This document shows positions 22,842 through 31,997 of a stretch of DNA of 49,368 nt, piece by piece. The DNA comes from Halobacteriales archaeon QS_6_71_20 (GTDB lineage Archaea; Halobacteriota; Halobacteria; Halobacteriales; Haloferacaceae), in NCBI GenBank assembly GCA_003020945.1, contig PXRU01000028.1, forward strand, positions 1-49,368, read 5' to 3'. The translations under genes and the position numbers were made by a program. Every line of letters begins with the position of its first letter. Position 1 is the first letter of the stretch. The notes under the pieces were generated by a model. That model made no database searches. It saw only the letters and a list, made by a program, of their open reading frames with translations, and was not told the DNA's origin.

Positions 22842-24521
22842 TCACTGGAGTTCGACGGTGTCTAGGTGGGGACCGCCCACGGAACTCACCGTGTAGCTGT
22901 CGCTCACGACGGCCTCGTTGACCGCACGGAGCGTCCGTGCGTAATCGAGGAACACCCACGGCGCCTCCTCGTGTGCCAGCGCGCTCGCCTCCTTGTACAG
23001 TTGCTCGCGCTCCCCTCTCTCGTACGTCGTCTGGGCGTCGCGGACCGTCTCCATGTACTCCGTGTTCGCCCAGGCGGCGGCGTTGAGGGTGCTGTACCCC
23101 TCCGTGTCGTAGCTCACCCAGTCCTGCCCGTCCGGAACCGCGTCCATCGGGACCTTCGGGTCGAGCAGGACGTACAGAAAGTTGTCGGGGTCGGCGTTGT
23201 CGGTGTACCAGCCGAGGAAACAGGCGTCGTGTTTGCCCGCATTCGTGTACTCGAGATACGACGAGAACGTCGAGAACTGGTTGATCTCGACGGTGACGCC
23301 GACCGCCTCGAGGTCCGAGCGGACCTGGTTCGCCGTCTCGACCGGGCTGGGGTTGTAGCCGCGGGGGTTGGAGAACGTGGCGAGTTCGAACGAGAGGTCG
23401 GTCGCGCCGGCGTCCTCGAGCATCGACTTCGCTTTCTCGGTGTCGTGCGGGTACGGTTCGAGGTCGTCGTTGTGGCCGAACACGTCCGGCGGGAGCGGCT
23501 GGTCGGCCTGTTCGGCGAAGCCCTGATAGATGTCGTTCACGATCGCCTCGGTGTCGATGGCGTGGCTGACGGCCTGTCTGACCGTCTTGTCGCGGAACGC
23601 CTCCTTGCGGTCCATGTTGAAGGCCATGTAGCCGACGTTGATGCCGTTCTTCGACGCCAGGGACGCGGTGTCCGAGTCCTCCACCTGCGCGGACGACTGG
23701 GAGTCGAGGTTGTCGGTGATGTGGGAGTCGCCGTTGATGACGTCCTGAACCCGCGTGGAGTTCTGCTTGATCGCCTTGAACACGACCGCGTCCACCTGCG
23801 GACCGTCGCCCCAGAACTCGTCGTTCGCGGCGAGCCTGACGCGCTGGTTCTCGTTGTCCAGCGTGTCGAAGGAGAACGCACCCGTCCCCTGCGGCTCCGT
23901 GCCGAGCGCGGTCTGCTCGTCGGGGGAGGCGCCGAGCCCCTCGATCTGCTCTTTCGAGAGGATCGCCGCCGCGAACATCGCCAGGTTTCGGAGGAACGGC
24001 GCGAACTGCTGGGTCAGCTCGAACGTCACCTCGAGCTCCTCGGAGTCGTCCACGCTCTCCACCCAGTTGCCGAAGGTGAACGGGCCGTACCCGGACCGGT
24101 TCTGGTCGCCCAGATAGTAATCGTAGTCGGGGTCGGTGAAGCGCCGCACGGTGGCGCGAACGTCGGACGCGGTGAGTTCGGCGCCGTTGTGGAACGTGAC
24201 GCCCTCACGGAGCGTCAGCGTCGCGGTCTCCCCGTCGAGCGAGTAGTCGGTCGCCAGCCCGTCGACCAGCTGGCCGCCGCTGCCGGCGCCGAACTCGATG
24301 AGCGGGTCGAACACCTGGTTGGTGACCTTCGCGACCTCCCCGCTGGTCGTCTGCTGCGGGTCGTAGTTCGTCGGATGGTCGCCGCGGGCGTACACGAGTT
24401 CGCCGCCGCCGTCACCGCCGCCGCCGAGACAGCCGGCGCTGCCGGCGGTCACGGTCGCTCCGGCGGCCGCGCCGCCGGTCGCTTTGAGGAAACTCCGCCT
24501 GTCGATGGACTCCTGTGACAT
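22842..24521 (-). CDS. dppA: Peptide ABC transporter substrate-binding lipoprotein (DppA/OppA-like)
   Basis: This 559-residue extracellular solute-binding protein, family 5, is exported by Tat and lipid-anchored: twin arginines R8-R9 in DRRSFLKATGG, then a lipobox ending at C31 followed by a glycine-rich linker (LGGGGDGGGE). The mature part begins ELVYARGDHPTNYDPQQTTSG and carries the family pattern LREGVTFHNGAELTASDV. It captures peptides or similar solutes at the cell surface for the DppBC channel. Order in the unit is ATPases, binding protein, DppB, DppC. An AT-rich stretch between 24525 and 24600 upstream could hold its own promoter. Confidence 0.93.
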   Translation of the reverse strand: MSQESIDRRSFLKATGGAAAGATVTAGSAGCLGGGGDGGGELVYARGDHPTNYDPQQTTSGEVAKVTNQVFDPLIEFGAGSGGQLVDGLATDYSLDGETATLTLREGVTFHNGAELTASDVRATVRRFTDPDYDYYLGDQNRSGYGPFTFGNWVESVDDSEELEVTFELTQQFAPFLRNLAMFAAAILSKEQIEGLGASPDEQTALGTEPQGTGAFSFDTLDNENQRVRLAANDEFWGDGPQVDAVVFKAIKQNSTRVQDVINGDSHITDNLDSQSSAQVEDSDTASLASKNGINVGYMAFNMDRKEAFRDKTVRQAVSHAIDTEAIVNDIYQGFAEQADQPLPPDVFGHNDDLEPYPHDTEKAKSMLEDAGATDLSFELATFSNPRGYNPSPVETANQVRSDLEAVGVTVEINQFSTFSSYLEYTNAGKHDACFLGWYTDNADPDNFLYVLLDPKVPMDAVPDGQDWVSYDTEGYSTLNAAAWANTEYMETVRDAQTTYERGEREQLYKEASALAHEEAPWVFLDYARTLRAVNEAVVSDSYTVSSVGGPHLDTVELQ

Positions 24522-24602
24522 ACTGGCCCATGCAAAAACTGCCGTAAAAAGACTTGTGATAACGATCTCCGTCGATGTGTTAACAGCGAGCGGTCGGCGG
24601 AA

Positions 24603-25343
24603 TCAGTCCCGCAGGTGGCAGGCAGCGGCGTGGTTCCCCGCACCGAGCGAGGGTGTCTCTCGCTCGCAGACGCTCTCGAACGTCTCCCGAAGCACTCGCT
24701 CGGCGGCCGCCCAGTCGTCGGTCGTCAGGTGTTCGATGCTCTCGGCGACCGCCGCGTCCGCCGTCGGCGGGAGATCCTCCAGATCGAAGCGCTCACGAAT
24801 CGCGGCGTCGAGGGAGACGCGAGACGCAGTCGATCGGCCGCCGTCGGCCGTCTCCGACGGGTCCCCGTCGCCTTCCTCCAGCAGCGCCGCTTCCGCTCGG
24901 ATGCCGTCGAGGTCGAGGGACCGGTCCTCGACCCGCTGGCGATAGCTCGCGATCGCCGTGAAGTCGTCCTGGGCGATATCGAGGTCTTCGGGCGGGATCA
25001 CCTGCGGGCACCGCGTTCGGAAGTTGCATCCCGACGGCGGGTCGATGGGCGATGGAACGTCGCCCTCGAGGATGACGCGATCGCCGGTGTCGGCGGTCGG
25101 GTCGGGGACGGGGATGGCCGACAGGAGCGCCTGCGTGTACGGATGCCGGGGGTCGGCGAACAGTTCGTCGGTGTCGGCGACCTCGACGATCTCGCCGAGA
25201 TACATCACCGCGACGCGGTCACAGATGTGACGGACGACCGAGAGGTCGTGTGCGATGAACAGGAACGTGAGCCCGAACTCCTCCTGGAGGTCCTCAAGCA
25301 GGTTCAGAATCTGGGCCTGCACGCTCACGTCCAGCGCCGACAC
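24603..25343 (-). pseudogene. dppF: DppF ATPase, C-terminal half, out of frame with its N-terminal half
   Basis: This 246-residue frame starts at a GTG inside the Walker B/D-loop region ([19 protein letters not shown]) and continues through the H-loop [11 protein letters not shown] to the oligopeptide-ATPase C-terminal domain ([25 protein letters not shown]). The coding similarity extends further upstream in the same frame to [13 protein letters not shown] at about 25388. The matching N-terminal half lies in the preceding ORF in another frame. The stretch between, including the LSGGQ signature, is absent. As it stands neither product can be a working ATPase half. An extra C-terminal region after residue 150 is acidic and of unknown role. 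Confidence 0.8.
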
Positions 25344-27313
25344 CGGCTCGTCACAGACGATGAAGTCCGGATCGACCGCGAGCGCGGGCGGCGCTGCTCG
25401 CGTCGTCCGGTTCCGTCGTCCGGCTCCTCGGCCGGGAGGTCGTGGATCTGGAGCGGCTCGGCGACGATCTGTCCGACCGTCATCCGGGGGTCCAGACTCG
25501 ACATCGGGTCCTGGAAGATCATCTGGAGGTCCCGTCGACGCGCCCGAAGCTCGTCGCTCGACAGCGCCGTGAGATCGTCGCCGGCGAAGACGACCCGACC
25601 GTCCGTGGGTTCCAGCAACTGGAGCAGCGCCCGGCCGGTCGTCGACTTGCCACAGCCCGACTCGCCGACGAGCCCCAGCGTCTCCCCCTCGTACACGTCG
25701 AAGCTCACCCCGTCGACGGCCTTCACGCTCCGCTGCTCCCCGGCGAGAAGTCGGTCGAGGTAGCCGTCGGCCCGCGAGAAGTGCTTCTCCATGCCGTCGA
25801 CCTCCAGCAACCGGTCACCGATCTCGTGGCCGCCGGTTCCCAGGGCGCTCTCGTCTCCGTACTCTGTGGTGTCGAACCCGTCGAGGACGCATTTCGAGCT
25901 GTGGTCCACGTCCGCCGGACCGTGCTGGAGGGCGGGGATCTCGCCCCGTCGGCACTCCTCGTGCGCCCACGGGCACCGCGGCGCGAAGTGGCACCCGTCG
26001 GGGAGGTCGACGAGGTCCGGAACGTTCCCCTCGATGGGCTGGAGTCGCCGTTTCTCCTCGGTCGGAACCGACTCCAGCAGGGTGTAGGTGTACGGATGCG
26101 AGGGGTTCGTGAATATCTGCTCGACGGGTCCCTCCTCGACGATCTCTCCGGCGTACATCACCGCGACACGGTCGCACGTCTCGGCGACGACGCCGAGGTC
26201 GTGCGTGATCATCAGCACCGACATCCCGAGCTCCTTCTGGAGGTCGCCGATGAGATCGAGGATCTGCGCCTGGATGGTCACGTCCAGCGCCGTCGTCGGC
26301 TCGTCGGCGACCAGCAGCGTGGGGCGACACGCGAGCGCGATGGCGATGAGGACGCGCTGGCGCATCCCGCCGGAGAACTCGTGGGGGTGTTCGTCGACGC
26401 GAGCGGTCGGCTCCGGGATGCCGACCTCAGACAGAACCTCGACGGTCCGCTCAAGCACCGCCTCGTCGACGTCGTCTCGCCCGATCCTCGGGAGCAGTTC
26501 GGCGACCGCGTTTCGCCAGGTGTCCTCCTTCCGGCCGTCGAACTGGTGGAGACGGAGCGACTCGGCGACCTGTTCGCCGACGGTGAGCGCCGGGTTCAGC
26601 GACGTCATCGGGTCCTGGAAGATCATGCTCATCTCGCCGCCCCGCACCGCCCGGAGGGCCTCCTCGGGTGCGCCGGTCAGTTCGACGACGCCGTCGTCGA
26701 TCTCGACGTACTCCGCCGCTCGCTCGGGTCGCTGTGAGAGCAGCGTCCGCGGGTCGCGCCCCTCGGAGGCGTCCGGCGGGTTCACGAGCCGCGCCGACTC
26801 GACGAAGACGAAGCCGTCCGCCGCCCGGTCGGCGGCCGAATCGAGACCGTCCGCGACGTCGCCCGGGTCGGCGCCGGCCCGCAGCTCCGCCGCGGCGTCG
26901 CGGGCCGTCGCGGCGACGCCGTTCGGGTCGGCCAGCGCCTCACAGTCCTCGGCGATGCCGTCGAGCTCGGCCGCGACCCCGCCGATGTCGCCCTCCCGAC
27001 AGGCCGCGGCGAGTTCGCGCAGCGCGTCCACCAGCGACTTCGGGTAGGAGGCGACGCCGTCGGCGAATCGGGGGAGCAACCGCTCGACGAGGTCGGAACT
27101 CCGGAGGCTGACCTCGCCGCCCACGACCTCGCCCGGGTCGTCGACGAGTCCCATCGCGGAGAGGGCCGTCACCGACTTCCCCGACCCGGACTCCCCGACG
27201 AGTCCGACCGTCTCCCCTTCCCTGACCGTCAAGTCGACGCCGTCGACGGCTCTCACCCGTCCGCGTTCGGTCGAAAACTGGGTTCGGAGGTCGGAAATCG
27301 ACAGCAGATCCAT
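25325..27313 (-). CDS. dppD: DppD ATPase fused to the N-terminal half of DppF
   Basis: This frame of 662 residues from the ATG at 27313 holds a complete first ATPase: Walker A GESGSGKS (residues 40-47), Q-loop [10 protein letters not shown] near 232, signature FSGGMRQR near 306, Walker B and the C-terminal [12 protein letters not shown] region. A second ATPase follows in frame ([20 protein letters not shown], Walker [11 protein letters not shown]-loop [12 protein letters not shown]) and then breaks off, ending in an Arg/Ser-rich out-of-frame tail. Between Walker A and the Q-loop of DppD lies an unusual insert of about 150 residues, mostly helical and acidic. The first gene of the operon, it should energise peptide uptake. 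Confidence 0.82.
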   Translation of the reverse strand: MDLLSISDLRTQFSTERGRVRAVDGVDLTVREGETVGLVGESGSGKSVTALSAMGLVDDPGEVVGGEVSLRSSDLVERLLPRFADGVASYPKSLVDALRELAAACREGDIGGVAAELDGIAEDCEALADPNGVAATARDAAAELRAGADPGDVADGLDSAADRAADGFVFVESARLVNPPDASEGRDPRTLLSQRPERAAEYVEIDDGVVELTGAPEEALRAVRGGEMSMIFQDPMTSLNPALTVGEQVAESLRLHQFDGRKEDTWRNAVAELLPRIGRDDVDEAVLERTVEVLSEVGIPEPTARVDEHPHEFSGGMRQRVLIAIALACRPTLLVADEPTTALDVTIQAQILDLIGDLQKELGMSVLMITHDLGVVAETCDRVAVMYAGEIVEEGPVEQIFTNPSHPYTYTLLESVPTEEKRRLQPIEGNVPDLVDLPDGCHFAPRCPWAHEECRRGEIPALQHGPADVDHSSKCVLDGFDTTEYGDESALGTGGHEIGDRLLEVDGMEKHFSRADGYLDRLLAGEQRSVKAVDGVSFDVYEGETLGLVGESGCGKSTTGRALLQLLEPTDGRVVFAGDDLTALSSDELRARRRDLQMIFQDPMSSLDPRMTVGQIVAEPLQIHDLPAEEPDDGTGRREQRRPRSRSIRTSSSVTSRCRRWT

Positions 27314-27408
27314 GGGCGGACGACGCTCGGGGCGGCCGGAATAGCTTTCGATGCGGGAGTCGGCGTCGAGGACAACCGTTTTCACCCGCCGTCTCCCGAG
27401 GCGAGCGT

Positions 27409-27939
27409 ATGGCTGGCAGTCACCCGCTCGCCGGATTGCGCGACTTCTGGGACGACGTGATGGCCGACATGGGGGCCACCGCCGAGGAGTACCGCGAGGC
27501 GGGCTGGAGCGTCACCGAACTCCACCCCGGCGACGTGACCCCGCTTCCGACCGCGGCCGCCGCCGCCGAGGCCGACGACGCCGGGGCGGTCGACCGCCTC
27601 GGCTTCGACGTGCTCCTCCCGGGCGACGAGTTCGAGGCCGTCGAGACGCTCGTCGAGGCGTCGGAGGGGGCGTTCGACGAGTACGACGCATACCGCGCGA
27701 GCGAGGGCGACGTGGTGTTCCTCGTCGTCGCGATGCGGGCGGAGGCGGCCGGCGAGGCGGTCGTCTTCCCGCTGTACTACGACGAGAGCGAGGCCGGACC
27801 GCTGCTGTCGCTGGCGACCGAGACCGGGGCGCTCCACACGTACCTCCGCCCGCTGGACGACTCCAGCCGCGTCGTGTTCACCCACCGCGACCCCGACCCC
27901 CTCCTCCCCGAGGGGCGGACCGCCGACGCCGGGGAGTAG
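27409..27939 (+). CDS. Conserved haloarchaeal protein of unknown function
   Basis: This 176-residue acidic soluble protein begins with LRDFWDDVMADMGATAEEYREAGW in outline, then LHPGDVTPL, the strand FDVLLPGDEFEAVETLVE and a C-terminal region with LYYDESEAGPLL and LHTYLRPLDDSSRVVFTH. I have an impression of a haloarchaea-specific family (possibly DUF7529) but cannot confirm it. No catalytic or binding motif stands out. A T-rich box (CCGTTTTCACC) lies about 30 bases before the ATG. It is divergent from the peptide-transport operon. Confidence 0.75.
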   Translation: MAGSHPLAGLRDFWDDVMADMGATAEEYREAGWSVTELHPGDVTPLPTAAAAAEADDAGAVDRLGFDVLLPGDEFEAVETLVEASEGAFDEYDAYRASEGDVVFLVVAMRAEAAGEAVVFPLYYDESEAGPLLSLATETGALHTYLRPLDDSSRVVFTHRDPDPLLPEGRTADAGE

Positions 27940-27986
27940 TCGGCTCTCGGGCGACGGGGGCGGTCGCCTCCCGCGGCGGCGCCGGG

Positions 27987-28574
27987 CTACGCGAACGCCA
28001 GGTCCGCCAGCGTCGTCGTCTCGCCGAACAGCCAGTCGACGTGCTCGACGGCGTACTCGCGGTGGTCCTCGTCGATGAACCCCAGCGCGTCCGCGACGAC
28101 GACCGGCCGGTAGTCGCGCAGCCCCGCGGAGCCGGCGGTGTGGAGCACGCAGACGTTCGCGAGCGTCCCGCAGATCACGAGGTCGTCGACGCCGTGCGCC
28201 TCCAGCCACCCCTCCAGGTCGGTGCGGTAGAAGGCGTCGTAGGTGTGCTTCTCCACGACGTGGGCGGCCTCTTCCGTGGGCAGGCCGTCGACCAGTTCGG
28301 CGTCCCGGCTCCCCTCGACGACGTGCTCGCCCCAGCGGTCGAACTCGTCGTAGTAGTGGGCGCCGTCGAACTGGCCGGGCGGGTGGACGTCCCGGGTGTA
28401 GACCACCGGCGCGCCGGCGTCGGCGGCGCGGTCGACCACCGTCCGGACCGGCTCGATCGCCGCCTCGCTGGGCGGGGCGTACAGGCTCCCGTCGGGGTGA
28501 CAGAACCCGTTCTGCATGTCGACCACGACGACCGCGGTGCGGTCGGGGTCGAACGCGGTCGCGTCCGTCTCCAT
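27987..28574 (-). CDS. Isochorismatase-family cysteine hydrolase, probable nicotinamidase
   Basis: This 195-residue cytoplasmic hydrolase has the catalytic triad D19 (VVVVDMQNGFCHPDG), K109 (VVEKHTYDAFY) and C142 (CGTLANVCVLHTA). Metal-site-like residues occur in TRDVHPPGQFDGAHY, suggestive of nicotinamidase rather than isochorismatase. Such an enzyme would convert nicotinamide to nicotinate. The gene for nicotinate phosphoribosyltransferase lies 3.4 kb away, so the two may supply NAD salvage. Substrate is an inference from that context and from the family. Confidence 0.85.
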   Translation of the reverse strand: METDATAFDPDRTAVVVVDMQNGFCHPDGSLYAPPSEAAIEPVRTVVDRAADAGAPVVYTRDVHPPGQFDGAHYYDEFDRWGEHVVEGSRDAELVDGLPTEEAAHVVEKHTYDAFYRTDLEGWLEAHGVDDLVICGTLANVCVLHTAGSAGLRDYRPVVVADALGFIDEDHREYAVEHVDWLFGETTTLADLAFA

Positions 28575-28703
28575 GGGCGACCGATGGGTCGCCGGCTCCG
28601 AAAACCTCCCGCCGGGGCGCGCCTCGATCCGAGGCGGTCCGTCGGTCGTCGCGTCGGCGAGGAACCGGACAAGGTACTTCTACCCCCGGCCCAATGCCGA
28701 GGC

Positions 28704-30404
28704 ATGCGAGGTTCGTCCCCGTCGACGCGCTCGCGGCTCGTCTCGCTGGCCCTCGCGGTCGCACTCGTCTGCACCGCGGCCGCCCCCGCGTTCGCGGCCG
28801 GCGCCGACCCCTCCGTCGCACGGACGGGCGCTGCCCCGGCCGCCGACGCGCCCGCCGCCGGAAGCGTGACGCTGAACGCGACACAGGAGAGCGCTCCCCC
28901 CGATCCCGACTCCGACGCGGTCGGCTGGGAGAACGGCTACTGGCACAACGAGAGCGTCGAGGTCGACCAGTCGGACGGCCTGAGCGACGCGGAGCTCGAG
29001 GCGTACGTCGCCAGGGCGATGGCCCGCGTCGAGTACGTCCGCGAGGCCGAGTTCGACCGGGACGTCCCGGTGTCGGTCATCACCCGCGAGGAGTACCGGA
29101 ACCGCAGCGACGGCGAGAACGCGAACGGCACCGAGTACAACCGCTGGAACGACCAGGTGTGGGAGGGACTGTTCATCATCGGCGAGTCCAGCGGCTCCGG
29201 CGAGGAGATCGGCGAGACGACCGGCTCGTCGGTGCTGGGCTTTTACGCGCCGACGCGCGGCGAGATCACCGTCGTCACCGACTCGCCGGACTCGCCGACG
29301 ATCGACAACGCAACGCTCGTCCACGAACTCGTCCACGCCCTCCAGGACCAGCGCTACGACCTGACCAACGGGACGTACCGCGGCGACACCCAGGACCGCG
29401 ACCTCGCGATCGACGGCGTCGTCGAGGGCGAGGCGAACTACGTCGAGGACCGCTACACGGAGCGGTGCGGAGCCGAATGGGACTGCGTCACCACGCCCCA
29501 GGCCGGCGGGGGTGGCGGCGGGGGCGGCACCCCCAACCTTGGGATCCTGCTCACGCTGTTGAACCCGTACTCCGACGGCCCGGTGCTCGTGAACGAGGTC
29601 GTCCGGGCGGGCGGCTGGGACGCCTTCGAGTCGGAGTTCCGGAGCCCCCCGAACACCACCGAGCAGGTGATCCACCGGACCGACGAGGAGCCGCGGGAGA
29701 TCGGCTTCACCGACCGCGGGCGGAACGGCTGGAGCACGTTCCCACGGGACGACCCCCAACTCGGACGGAACGGCTCCGACACGGTGGGCGAGGCGTCCAT
29801 CTACGCGATGTTCTGGTATCAGGCCCGCGAGTACGGCGCCGACACGATCGACCCGCGGAACCTCTTCGACACGTCCGCGTCGTACGACACGTACAACTAC
29901 GAGTCCGAGCCCTCCAGCGGCTGGGACGGCGACCGGCTGTTCCCCTACCGCACCGGCGAGGGCGAGGACGCGCAGTACGGCTACGTCTGGATCACGGCGT
30001 GGGACTCCGAGGCCGACGCCGAGCAGTTCCGCGACGCCTACCTCCGGATGCTGGAGGCCCACGACGTCCGGCGCACCGACGACGGCTACTACGTCGTCCC
30101 CGACGGACCGTTCGCCGACGCCTTCCTCGTGAAGCTCGACGGCGACCGCGTCGTCGTCGTGAACGGGCCGACCGCCGAGGACGTCCGCGACATCCGGCCG
30201 GGGTTGGAGCCGGAGACGACCGAGACGCCCACCGAGTCCGACGACGGCGGCGAGGATACCGCCGACGCCACCGACACTGCCACCGGCGACACCGCCGACA
30301 CCGCCGACGCGGGCACGACGGAGACGGCCGGCGCCGGCTTCGGCTTCGCGGTCGCCGTCGCCGCCGTCGCGGTCGCCGGGCTGCTCGCGCGGCGCCGCGA
30401 GTGA
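28704..30404 (+). CDS. Hvo_1808-type surface protein with HEXXH motif and C-terminal anchor
   Basis: This 566-residue secreted protein has an N-terminal signal (SLALAVALVCTAAAPAFAAG), a mature domain starting around GWENGYWHNESVEVDQSDGL in outline, and a possible zinc-protease motif HELVHALQD at residues 207-215. An acid Thr/Asp-rich spacer precedes a PGF-CTERM-like hydrophobic tail ending GLLARRRE, which in haloarchaea is processed for lipid anchoring. N-glycosylation sequons (NxS/T) are frequent. The family is common on haloarchaeal surfaces. Protease activity is suggested only by HEXXH plus a downstream EGEANY. A paralogue follows directly. Confidence 0.85.
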   Translation: MRGSSPSTRSRLVSLALAVALVCTAAAPAFAAGADPSVARTGAAPAADAPAAGSVTLNATQESAPPDPDSDAVGWENGYWHNESVEVDQSDGLSDAELEAYVARAMARVEYVREAEFDRDVPVSVITREEYRNRSDGENANGTEYNRWNDQVWEGLFIIGESSGSGEEIGETTGSSVLGFYAPTRGEITVVTDSPDSPTIDNATLVHELVHALQDQRYDLTNGTYRGDTQDRDLAIDGVVEGEANYVEDRYTERCGAEWDCVTTPQAGGGGGGGGTPNLGILLTLLNPYSDGPVLVNEVVRAGGWDAFESEFRSPPNTTEQVIHRTDEEPREIGFTDRGRNGWSTFPRDDPQLGRNGSDTVGEASIYAMFWYQAREYGADTIDPRNLFDTSASYDTYNYESEPSSGWDGDRLFPYRTGEGEDAQYGYVWITAWDSEADAEQFRDAYLRMLEAHDVRRTDDGYYVVPDGPFADAFLVKLDGDRVVVVNGPTAEDVRDIRPGLEPETTETPTESDDGGEDTADATDTATGDTADTADAGTTETAGAGFGFAVAVAAVAVAGLLARRRE

Positions 30405-31854
30405 CCCGCCGTGTGCCGCGCCGACCGCCCAGCACGGGGCCGACGCCCGGCGAGACTCGGCGGACCCCCCGACCGACCGCCTCGGGTGGGAGTCGGGCGT
30501 CCGGTGGAACGAATCGATCGCGGTGAACCAGAGCGACGGGCTCGACGCCGCCGAGCGCGAGGCGCTCGTCGCCCGGACGATGGCCCGCGTCGAGCGGCTC
30601 CGCGGGCTGGAGTTCCGCGACTCCGTCCCCGTCGAGGTGATCGACCGCGCCGAGTACCGGAACCGCTCCGTGTTCGACGGCGACCGCTCCGCGGCGTACG
30701 ACGAGTGGCACGACCAGGTGTGGGAGGCGCCGCTGCTCGTCGGCGAGGACCGCGACGTCGCCGACGAGTTCGACGCGCTGTACGGCGGCGCCGTGCAGGG
30801 GTACTACTCGCCCGGGAACGACCGGATCGTGGTCGTCTCCGACGCCGCCGACCCGCGGATCGACCGGGCGACGCTGGCACACGAGCTGGTGCACGCGCTC
30901 CAGGACCAGCACTTCGGCTTCGGGCGGGCCGACTCCCGCGACGCCGCGCTGGCGGGCCGGGGGCTCACCGAGGGCGACGCGCGGTACGTCGAGATCCGCT
31001 ACGAGCGACGGTGTTCAGCCGCGAGCGAGCGAGGGTCCGAGACCTCGGCGGCGACCGGAACCGCCGCTGATTCGGAGACAGCCGCCGCCGACCCGGGGAC
31101 GGCCACCGCCGGCGACACCGAGGTCGGCTCCGAATCGGACGCCGGCTGGGACTGCGTTCCGCGCCCGTCGCGTTCCGGCGGCGGGGGGGAGCCGGTCAAC
31201 GGCGGCCTGTTCGCGTACATCTATCAGCCGTACGCCGACGGCCCGGCGTTCGTCCACCGCCTGCGCGAGCGGGGCGGCTGGGCGGCCGTGAACGCCGCCT
31301 ACGACGACCGCCCGGCCTCGACCGAGCAGACGATCCACCCCGAGCGCTACCCCGGGGAGACGCCCGCGTCGGTCGCCGTTCCGGACCGCTCGACCGGCGA
31401 CTGGGGTCGGTTCGACCTCGACCGCGAGAGCGAGCGGCTCGGCGAGACGGGACTGTTCGCGATGTTCCGGCACCGCGACTACGCCGGCGACGGCTACCGC
31501 GAGGGCGACCTGCCGTACTCCTCGCGCAACTACAGCGCCGCCCCCGCGGACGGGTGGGCCGGCGACCGGCTCGTCCCGTACCGCCGCGGCGACGGACCGG
31601 ACGCCGCGTTCGGCTACGTGTGGGCGATCCGCTTCGACGACGAGCGCGAGGCGCGGGAGTTCCGCCGCGCGTACCGGGCGATGCTCGAACTGCGGCTCGG
31701 CGCGCGGGTCGTCGACCGCGACGCCGGCGTCTACCGCGTCCCGCAAGGCCCGTTCGCCGACGCGTTCCGGATCGAGCGCGACGGCCGCCGCGTCGTGATC
31801 ACGAACGCCCCGACCGTCGAAGCGCTCGACGGGGTGCGCGACCCGCCGGAGTGA
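30403..31854 (+). pseudogene. Second Hvo_1808-type protein, lacking its signal peptide
   Basis: This paralogue aligns with the preceding gene from GWESGVRWNESIAVNQSDGL onward and keeps HELVHALQD. The homologous frame is open from the stop of the first gene and reads PPCAAPTAQHGADAR before the conserved domain. The Cys followed by a polar linker looks like the processed end of a lipobox, but there is no start codon or hydrophobic signal in front. The only start is GTG at 30523, inside the conserved domain. Unlike its neighbour it has no C-terminal anchor, consistent with an ancestral lipoprotein. The intergenic spacer and signal appear lost. A Ser/Thr/Ala-rich insert lies near residues 165-205. 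Confidence 0.75.
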
Positions 31855-31997
31855 GCGCCCGACCACGACGCTCGCGCCGCGAACACCCTCGATAGTCACG
31901 GGCTACCGGCCGGAACAGACCAGCGTCGGCCGTGACACCGGTGCTCCCGATCGACCGAGGGCGTGACTTTTTGCGTCGGCCGGGCGAACGAGGATCA

